Of a DNA stretch of 64,000 bases, positions 56,857-64,000 are shown in pieces. The position numbers and the translations under genes were made by a program. The DNA is from Isoetes taiwanensis (taxonomy: Eukaryota > Streptophyta > Lycopodiopsida > Isoetales > Isoetaceae): positions 8,376,779 through 8,440,778 of the forward strand of contig JAJEKV010000059.1 of assembly GCA_021234155.1 (NCBI GenBank), read 5' to 3'. The notes below the pieces were generated by a model that had not been told where the DNA came from, made no database searches, and worked only from the letters and a program-made list of their open reading frames with translations. Within the stretch, counting starts at the first letter, position 1. Each line of letters begins with the position of its first letter.

Positions 56857-57433
56857 TCCACATTTGATATTTAGTGCACTTGGTTCTTCTAAAGCTACCC
56901 ATGCATTTATATTTTCATCAAATGTTAAGTTTGAGTTGTTATTTTTTGTCTGAGTTGTCCTAGCTTTATTTATAATGTTTGATTTCACATTCAGATGGGC
57001 GACAACTTGGAGGATCCTTTGCACCAAGCGATCGTAATATGGCGGGACCATATGGCACTAATGATGATCCCACTCAAAGGTTTTGTGAATGGGCCCAAAA
57101 TCCTCAGGAGACGATTGCTGAGGCTAGGGTCCTCAATACAACCCTTGATCAGAAGAAGAGGCCGCTACTATCTTTGCCTTCTCTACATCCACCTGCACCT
57201 ACAGCTACACCACCTACACTGATATCTACAGCTCCAGCTCCACATGAGTCAGTTATAGGTATAAATTTCAACCTAGTTTCTTTCATAAATATTCTATATA
57301 AATATTTTGCTATCTATTGCAGGGCGTGGGCGTGGACATGGGGGACGAGGTAGGGGTACATCACCTGTAGACTTTGGAGAAGTGCAGGTAAATATTTTTC
57401 ACACTTCCATAACAATTTAAAATAATAAACTAA

Positions 57434-58539
57434 GGAAACCCTGATGCGATGTTAGGCGGTTAGGCGGAAGCGGCTAGGGCAGGCGGCCGCCTCCCCTTCT
57501 TGCTGCTCCAAGCAATCGGAATATGGGCAAAGCGTTGCTGATGGCAGTGCTAGCAGGGCTTGGATCTGTTCCTCCTTCTCAAAAACCGTCATTGGATCTG
57601 TTGGCTGCGTGTAACCATCCTCCTTTCTGGCGGCCTTAATCTGGGTTTCAGGTAATCCATCCACTAACGTGGCATCTTCCTTTGGTAGTATACAAGCTAC
57701 GAGACAGATATCTTCTTTCTTTGTTGTATGCCCACTATGTCTACTCGGAACCATGGCCGAAAGGGTAAGCCCAATAGATTGGGATCTTGGCCTATAAAGC
57801 GAAGGGGATAGAAACTCCGTTATGTAAAGAAGGCTTTGGATATGCAAATTCCAAAGGGGAATATCATACATTGTTTTTGGGAAGAAAACCTTCCAAGTCC
57901 GTTTTTGCTTCTTTCCTTGCTAGCGGGAAGCATCAACGAAGATGACCAAGTATGTACGAAAAAAAAAAGATTTATTCTTTTTTATTGATCTTTGAGCAAT
58001 CACTTTTGTTTCGTAAGTATTAAGGATGCGAATACAATCCCGACAATGCAAAGATTGATTGCTAGGGTACATGATACAATTGAGATATGGGGCTCTTTGG
58101 TCTATCGGGTTCTCTACGTTTATGCGAAAGCTAGGGATGGAAAAATGTTTCAAAATCTTTATATGCTTGGAACTTTTACATGGCTCAAATCTTGATATGC
58201 TTGTAGCTCTTTAGGCCAGGTTCTGATATGCCTGAGTCAAACTCAAGTACTAATAAGCTTGAGGGACGTTGGAGGACTGTTATACTTCAGCGCGCTTTTT
58301 GTTATCCTTTGCTTACAGGCTCAAAAATGGTGGCATAAGCTTTCAAGGAAAAGGTTTATTATTCTGTTACTTGTACTTTCTCATCAGTTATTGATGTAGG
58401 GAAGCTGTTTGAGCATATCATTTATCTGGCCAACAGGGCTTCATTGTGCTTATTCTTCCTATCTGATTTTGGAAGATCAAATGTTGTAACATCTTTTATA
58501 TTAATAGAAAACCACCTTGCCTCCAAAAAAAAAAATAAT
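57434..58539 (+). mobile_element. 1.1-kb retroposed insert with target-site duplication and A-tail
   Basis: AATAATAAACTAA occurs immediately before (57421-57433) and after (58540-58552) the insert, which ends in an A-rich tail (58524-58539, grading into AATAAT). The insert lies in the intron 57388-58568 of the host gene. Its content shows no family I recognise. A 139-codon open frame exists on the opposite strand (57871-57452), and GTATGT/TTTCAG-type intron signals are not obvious. It could be a LINE 3' fragment or a processed copy of a cellular transcript. Confidence 0.75.
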
Positions 58540-59097
58540 AATAATAAACTAATATATTTGACTTGTAGGTCGAGATATTTAAGTATCCTGTAGGCTCTAG
58601 GATATTAGAGAACTCACCAGATGACCTGCTTTGGTCATAAGCCCGACGGGCAAGCCAAAGTTTGGGACAGGAGATAGGGCCTTACGCAGGACTATAAAGA
58701 ATATAGTGCACGATCATTTTTATTGGAAAGCACCCCACAAGAAAATGAAAGAGTAGGATCCTGAGCACATTGAGCTAGTGAAATGCTTTATTCATCATTT
58801 CTTACATCAATCACTCTCTTTGTACTTAGTTAAAAGTGTTTGTATTTCTTAATTAAATGCAGGTGATACGCGAGGTTCCCGGCGAGGTTAGAAAAATACT
58901 TGGGGACGTCTCGGAGTCTTTTATACGACACAGCTTATGAGATCCATAGGTGTGCTCTCATTGTCTTCAAATTTTTTAAACTTCAAACATCTTCCTTGAA
59001 ACCCGGGGGATACACTCAGTAATAAAAGGGTATGGACATCTGCATTCGAAGAGTGCCCAAAAACGTCCCTAGTATACTGATCTTTGGAGGCTAATTT

Positions 59098-61727
59098 TTT
59101 TTTTTTTTTTAAGGACGAACAAAAAAGTTTATTACTCAGCAAGAATAAGTACAAAATGAATATTTCTCATCTAGTTGTATAAGCACAAGAGGGTGCTGCT
59201 GGAACACGAGCCTGCAACACCATGTGCTTACTCCATACTAGATAAGTAAAAGGAGAGACGGCTCTGCTTAAGAGGCTAACCACATTGAACCTGTAACGGC
59301 GTCAAATCTGATGTGACTACTGGAATCTCAGGAGAGTTTGAAGATGTAACTTGGACCTTTGATGAAACAGTATTATCTTCAACCAAGTCAGCCCACTGAA
59401 GTGGAGCAAATCGACCACATGCAACAGAAGGAGCAGAATCATGTACAACAAGTGCTGAGGAGAGCTGGGATGCAGAGGTGTTACAACCCTTAGCTAACTT
59501 TCGAGGTTGATGGAGAGCAGGTGGATGTTTAGGTGGAGGGTGGGCACCACGACGATCAATATCCATGTATTGCCCACAAACCTCTTCAACTTGCTCTTGC
59601 GACCTTTGAATTTCATCCAACCTTTGCCTCTGTTGATCCAGCAGCAGAGGCGTGGGACCAGTAGCTGGAATAGATGTAGAGGAAGTCACAGGGGGACGAG
59701 AGACATCCATTGAAGAAGGAGCAGAGCTAGGAGTAGGATTTGTAGCAGCGGCAACTGGAGGAGCCTGCTGATAAGACTTACGATACTGAGCAAAGAGAGA
59801 GGCCTCAGGGAACATGAGAGCCAGTTCTGGGCCATTTAACGATCATAGCTTGAATGGAAAGAACATGGGTCCACTTTGAACAACAATTGTCTGAGGCAGG
59901 GCACGATGAATGGGGCGTGCTACATAAATCTTAGTAATGCCATTGGTTATAGCATGTTGCAGGTGAAGCCCAATCTCACTAGAAATGGTGGAAATGAACT
60001 CAGCATCCTGAAACTCTGGAGGAAAATCTTCAATAGCAATCCAGAATGGGGCACGTAAGGCATCTGGCTTACCTGGAAAGAAGCCAGGAACATACTGTTG
60101 ATACAACAAGAAATGTTTCCACAAAGGATTAACACCTCGTTCTATGAGCTGAGCCACCGGCTCAGGAGACTCAAACATCAGGAGAAAACAACGTTGATCT
60201 TTGGCCACGAGCTTGATGGATTGATATGCAGAAAGCCGTGTAGATGCCCAGATAACCAAGATCCCACGCGCTTCAGATCCAAGAAGGGGCCAGTGAAGTA
60301 ACAAATAACAGAGCATGCAACTAATTGCTCCACATGACGACGGTGAGTCTCATGACTGATCTGCACCACAGGGGCCCCAAAACGCTCAAAGGCTGACCTG
60401 CACTCCTGAACCTCATAAAACATTTCAGCTGGTGATAAACTATCAATGGAGTCCTGCTTGGCCTGCAACTGCTGAAGATAAGATGCAACTTCTTTCTTAT
60501 TATTGTCCACCATAATGGCAATGGCCTCTGAGACTCGAAATGAGGTGGCTGGAAATGACACACCTTTACATAGCCACTCAGAGAAGCGGACACCTGTAAC
60601 CCTTGCCACTGTGTCAGAAGACCTCCAAGGTGTAGAGGTCGAGACATGCGGTGTGGTTGAAGAAAAAGGTATCCTAGGCTTGTTCGAGGGAAGAGGGGGA
60701 AACTCCTCCTGCCTTGAGGAACCTCCAACATGCGTTGGATGTTCTTTTTGTTTAGAAGGGCCTCCTTCATGTGAGAGACTCCCAATATCTGTTGGGGATG
60801 CAACCTGTGTCGCATTCTTTTGAGCAAGAGCTATTAATCTCATATGTTTCGAAGAACTTCCAACATGTGTTGGAGGTGCCTTTGGAGGTACCAACATTCC
60901 AGAAGAACTTTCCATGGTCACTTGTACCACACTGCCTCTAGAATCATGAGACGTACTGTCAGATGCTGGAATACCAAGCTGAGAAGAGGAGAGAGCAGAA
61001 GCTGCTGCCTCGGTTGAACTCGGTACACATACGCTACTGGAAGAAACAGGAGCATGCGGCAATGCCAACGGATTGAGGTGCATAGAAGCTTGCCTCTCTT
61101 GCGCCTCAGATCCAACTGCCACTAATGATACCAAATTCTTAGGAGAAGAAGGAGCACCTTCACGAGCCAGTTTGTGGGCATCTCGAATGCTAATCTTTGG
61201 AGAATCTTGAGCATATTCTCTTCCACCATTGCCCTTTATTCCATTAGGATTACGAGAGAGGCGCTTGGAAGGACCACGAGTTGTTTTTGCCATCTCCACT
61301 AGAAGGGGCCGAGATTTCAGAGCTCTACCGTCCCCCACAAAAGAGTAACTTCTGAAAAATTTAAACACCACTGAAAGAATCACTCCACGAGCTTTCCAAC
61401 GAGCCCAGGCACGCCAAAAAACTGCCACTAGATGTAAGAGTTATGGCAAAAAGAAAATTGCAGCCAAACCCTAACACCGCCAATAAAGGGCCGGAACTGT
61501 CAGGCGATTTTTAACTACCAAACCAGTCTAATCATCATACAAGCTGCACATCAACGGAAAGAGGACGCAACGAGCTTTTCAAGAGCCCAGAATCATTCAA
61601 ATCTGACATGGGAATCAAAAGTTATATGCAAACAAACGGGGCTGAAACCCTAGGCGCCATCACCAGCGCCCTTCAACCAAAAAACCTCGCCCAGGACTCT
61701 TTAATCGCAATAGTTTTAAGTTATCTG
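59098..61727 (-). mobile_element. LINE-derived insert carrying only ORF1, with target-site duplication
   Basis: TGGAGGCTAATTT occurs at 59085-59097 and 61728-61740, a 13-bp target-site duplication. The left end begins with a T-run (A-tail on the minus strand, 59095-59110). On the minus strand the element has a ~430-bp 5' leader, an ORF1 with a DUF4283-like domain, and a ~165-bp 3' tail. Endonuclease/reverse transcriptase ORF2 is completely absent although both ends are intact, so this is not a 5' truncation but an internally deleted or ORF1-only element. Confidence 0.88.
59276..61293 (-). pseudogene. LINE ORF1 protein (DUF4283-like), one frameshift and one stop
   Basis: The likely start is ATG 61293 (MAKTTRGPSKRLSRNP); the open frame extends upstream only through a GTG. 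A long disordered Ser/Pro-rich region (about 61150-60620) precedes the DUF4283-like domain (VEQLVACSVICYFTGPFLDL, about 60330-60270). A frame change at about 60.2-60.3 kb then leads to QRCFLLMFESPEPVAQLIER and FWIAIEDFPPEF, and an in-frame TGA at 59843-59845 precedes the final part (from MFPEASLFAQYR) ending at 59276. DUF4283 is the RNA-binding-like domain of plant L1 ORF1 proteins and of gag-like proteins. Only these two lesions break an otherwise complete protein of about 670 residues. Confidence 0.8.
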
Positions 61728-61740
61728 TGGAGGCTAATTT

Positions 61741-62700
61741 AACCCCTAAGGTATATATTTTACCTCAGATAATGGCAAAAAAAACCCCTAATGGTAAGTA
61801 TACAAATATAAAATGGTTAAAAAAACCCCCTTTTAATGCATGAACATGTCCTGTACTACAAAGAATACAGAATCCCCTGGGCGTTGAAATTCTTGTTTTA
61901 TTAATGTTCTTATTTTTTTGCTGGAGCCATTGCTCTAAGATGAAGAAGGAGGCTAGGAAGCATCTAGAAGAGGGATCTTCTAAGCGAAAACATATCCTTG
62001 ACGAGGCATGGGAGTGGACCCTTCGAGAGATCGTGGCAGAAGACGCAGCACCAAATAGACATCCGCAGCAGAATGATGCCATAGCGCAAGTCTGATTTAT
62101 TTAGCTTGCAACATTTTATTCATTCTTTTAAAACTTTTTACATGTATAATGCTAGAATCGCACAACAATGAATCACCGGTTTGGTAGTCATGGCAAATCA
62201 GGATTCGAGCCTGATTTTGTAAGTATTAGAGTCTTTTGTAATGGTCTATAGTCTTATACAAGGCTCTTTCGTTTCGCATATTAACTGCTACTTTTTTTCT
62301 AATATGTGCAATACGGATTTGCGCCCACTCAGGACCAGTCCAATGCAAGAAAAAACATGTTACAGCCTGAGTTATGCATGCCTGAACTTTTGGCATGCAT
62401 TATCTTTTTGCCACGTGGACACTTGCCCATTATATTCAAATCTTGGCTATTTAATTCAAATTTCTTTTTTGGCTTGGATGGGCTCTAGTGTGATAGGGTT
62501 GTGTTAAACATTGTCCAATGGGTGCTTTTCCAATTTTTTATTTGTTTGAGCTTGGGCGCAAGTGTGATTTCATCTTTTTATTTATATATCACGCGTGGCA
62601 AATGGTTTCACCTTTGTCGCGAGTGAGAAAAGTCATTTGTCATGAATAGAATAATAATATAGTGTATTTTGCGTGATAAAAACCGTGACAAACAAGGGCT
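61741..62700 (+). other. Between the two LINE copies
   Basis: Apart from the exon-like piece ending near 62095, this stretch is AT-rich without a recognised gene. 62580-62700 contains the near-palindromic phrases TCACGCGTGGCAAATGG and CATTTGTCATG. Confidence 0.4.
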
Positions 62701-62726
62701 ATATCTACTAGTGTTTTCTTTTTCCT

Positions 62727-63975
62727 CTTTTTTTGGAATGATGTGAGACACTTTCTATTGAGAAGAACAAAGGCGCAATACACAATGCACAGACAGGACT
62801 AAAACCCCAGTGGATAGGCTGACCCAACTAGGCACAAATACCCGTCTATGCATAAGAAGAACAGCGTAAATACTGCCAAATTATCTCTTTTTTATCATCC
62901 GCTAGAGATGAGCAACGATAAGCTTTAGTGATCTTCTGCTGAGCACAACGAAGAATCTGTTGATCAAGATATATGCACCTTGGGAAATACACAAACATAG
63001 CCTCTGCCAGATAGACCACAAAATCCAACTAGAAGCAAGATGAAATGCCCGCTTACGCAAGTTAGGCCAAGGGGATAAAGTGCAAGTAGGATCTCCTGGC
63101 TAGTGAGAGACACACTGAAAAGAGTGGACAACCACGTCCAAACAAGTCGTAGATGATCACACAAGAAGAAGCAGTGTTCAATAGTTTCAACACGTTGGCC
63201 ACAAAGAGGCCAACGATCTGAGACTCTGGGGTTCATGTTGTGAACCAAGACATTCACTCGAACGTATCTATGGAGAATTTGCCATCGCAGCGCTGACATT
63301 TTAGGGTGGAGCAATTTATCCCATGTCCACATCCAAACACTTTTCCACTATGGTTGAGGAACTTGAAGATGCCAGTGTCGGGATGGAGGGAGAGGCTCAC
63401 AATCCAAAAGCAGCCTGTACATAGAAGAAACAAACCTTTCTGGCTTAACACGTGCATCACATATCCAAATAGGCACATCAGCCTGTGGTTGCTGCACAAT
63501 GGATTGAAAAACATCAGCCACCCCAGCCCAAATTTGTCGATCCCACGGAAATCTCGTCTGAAACGCCTCCCATGACAAAAGATGACCAGAATCATACCAA
63601 GCTGCAATCGTTAAAACCCCAGCTAGCCGCCAACGCTGTTGGGTCTTTGGATGTACAAGAGCACATAAAGGCTGCTGATCATGCGTACCTTGCAAGGGAA
63701 GCCACCAGCATGACATTGACAATGAAGCACAAGCTTGGTCATTACCATGGAATAAAGACCTAACCACATCCCAGGAAGCAAGCAGACCGGGGAAGCATTT
63801 GGATATGGATGCAGAGGGTACAACAAAGCCCATGGGAGACTGGGCTTGATAGTTGTCTTGTGAAAGGGGAGAGACTGCAGAAGTGATTGCCGCATCAATC
63901 TTAAGCCAGGAGAGTCATCTTTACCAAGGAGGAGCCTCCAAATGAACTTTGAAATCATGACCTGACTTTGGCCTG
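62727..63975 (-). mobile_element. 5'-truncated L1-type LINE, C-terminal ORF2 fragment
   Basis: Minus-strand frames read SKFIWRLLLGKDDS (63950-63905), LTIAAWYDSGHLLSWEAF (63612-63560), PIWICDARVKPERFVSSMYR (63480-63420), WDKLLHPKMS (63330-63300) and VETIEHCFFLC (63205-63173). They are collinear with the 18-20.7 kb LINE. One frame change lies at about 63.8 kb and one in-frame TAG at about 63348, where the other copy has Gln. The T-run at 62728-62734 is the A-tail. Flanks ACTAGTGTTTTCTTTTTCCT (62707-62726) and ACTAGTATTGTTTTTTCCTT (63976-63995) look like a diverged ~20-bp target-site duplication. Confidence 0.85.
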
Positions 63976-64000
63976 ACTAGTATTGTTTTTTCCTTGTATT

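Larger units (their letters stand above)
56995..62095 (+). pseudogene. Exons of a probable transposon-encoded gene, split by two retro-insertions
   Basis: Plus-strand exons with good splice sites: 56995-57258 (GSFAPSDRNMAGPYGTNDDP, then Pro/Thr-rich), 57323-57387 (GRGRGHGGRGRG, an RGG-like RNA/DNA-binding stretch), 58569-about 58760 (EIFKYPVGSRILENSPDDL, then in another frame RRTIKNIVHDHFYWKAPHKK), 58863-about 58950 (VIREVPGEVRKILGDVSESF) and about 61925-62095 (KMKKEARKHLEEGSSKRKH, then LDEAWEWTLREI). The order RGG tract, then R.I...V...Y..WK.....K recalls plant CACTA/En-Spm second proteins (Transposase_24-like), which is a tentative match. Stops and frame changes in the third exon indicate a dead copy. 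Two retrotransposed inserts lie within it. Confidence 0.4.

Noticed and set aside
57452-57871. 139-codon minus-strand open frame
   Set aside because: It lies in the retroposed insert but on the strand opposite to its A-tail, and no family motif is visible; kept only as part of the insert description.
59276-59815. Separate 179-codon gene
   Set aside because: It is in the same frame as the preceding ORF1 piece and is separated only by one TGA, so it is the C-terminal part of LINE ORF1.

Overview
The window looks like nuclear DNA of a vascular land plant, most likely a fern (inference). It is AT-rich and gene-poor, dominated by transposable elements and their debris, and has plant exons with GT..AG introns. 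Several coding families are plant-specific: a LISCL-type GRAS regulator, DXS, a DUF8039-like domain and plant L1-type LINEs. The DUF7869 protein near the left edge belongs to a family that, as far as I know, is abundant in ferns, lycophytes and bryophytes. A gymnosperm or lycophyte cannot be excluded from the sequence alone. No organelle DNA, rRNA or tRNA gene was recognised.

Layout. 0.1-3.7 kb: a decayed minus-strand transposon-type gene (duplicated DUF8039-like domain, then DUF7869). 3.7-9.6 kb: a repeat-rich block with recurring ~24-nt palindromes, minisatellites and broken plus-strand coding sequence of unknown function. 9.6-10.4 kb: broken minus-strand ORFs. 10.4-24.9 kb: mostly non-coding AT-rich DNA. 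It starts a probable Helitron (3' terminus at 15.46 kb, minus orientation) and holds orphan minus-strand exons, among them clear fragments of DXS and of the TFIIIB subunit BRF1. A 5'-truncated LINE (18.21-20.76 kb, with target-site duplication) and a MITE are inserted there. 24.95-37.87 kb: a 12.9-kb segment bounded by 32-bp terminal inverted repeats. It carries a broken transposase-like gene, several unrecognised minus-strand ORFs and at least four hairpin minisatellite arrays.

37.9-44.9 kb: intergenic, with one convincing small gene (71 codons, TATA box, 5'-UTR intron) whose upstream side is a ~0.7-kb satellite of 28-bp units. 44.94-46.44 kb: an intact intronless LISCL-type GRAS gene, the only clearly functional gene of known type here. 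47.0-48.9 kb: Copia remnant. 49.6 kb: a second Helitron 3' terminus, on the plus strand. 49.86-53.66 kb: tandem array of ~0.93-kb units containing telomere-like palindromes. 54.2 kb: an isolated exon resembling plant gp210/NUP210. 57-62 kb: exons of a probable transposon gene, split by two retro-insertions, each with 13-bp target-site duplications. One of these is a LINE copy carrying only ORF1. 62.7-63.98 kb: another 5'-truncated LINE.

Frame continuity changes abruptly between segments. The GRAS gene, the first half of the 18-kb LINE and the DXS/BRF1 exons read cleanly, whereas 3.6-9.6, 19.0-20.7 and 25-37.9 kb carry dense one-base indels. That may be real decay, or unpolished repeats in a long-read assembly, so pseudogene calls in those blocks are provisional.
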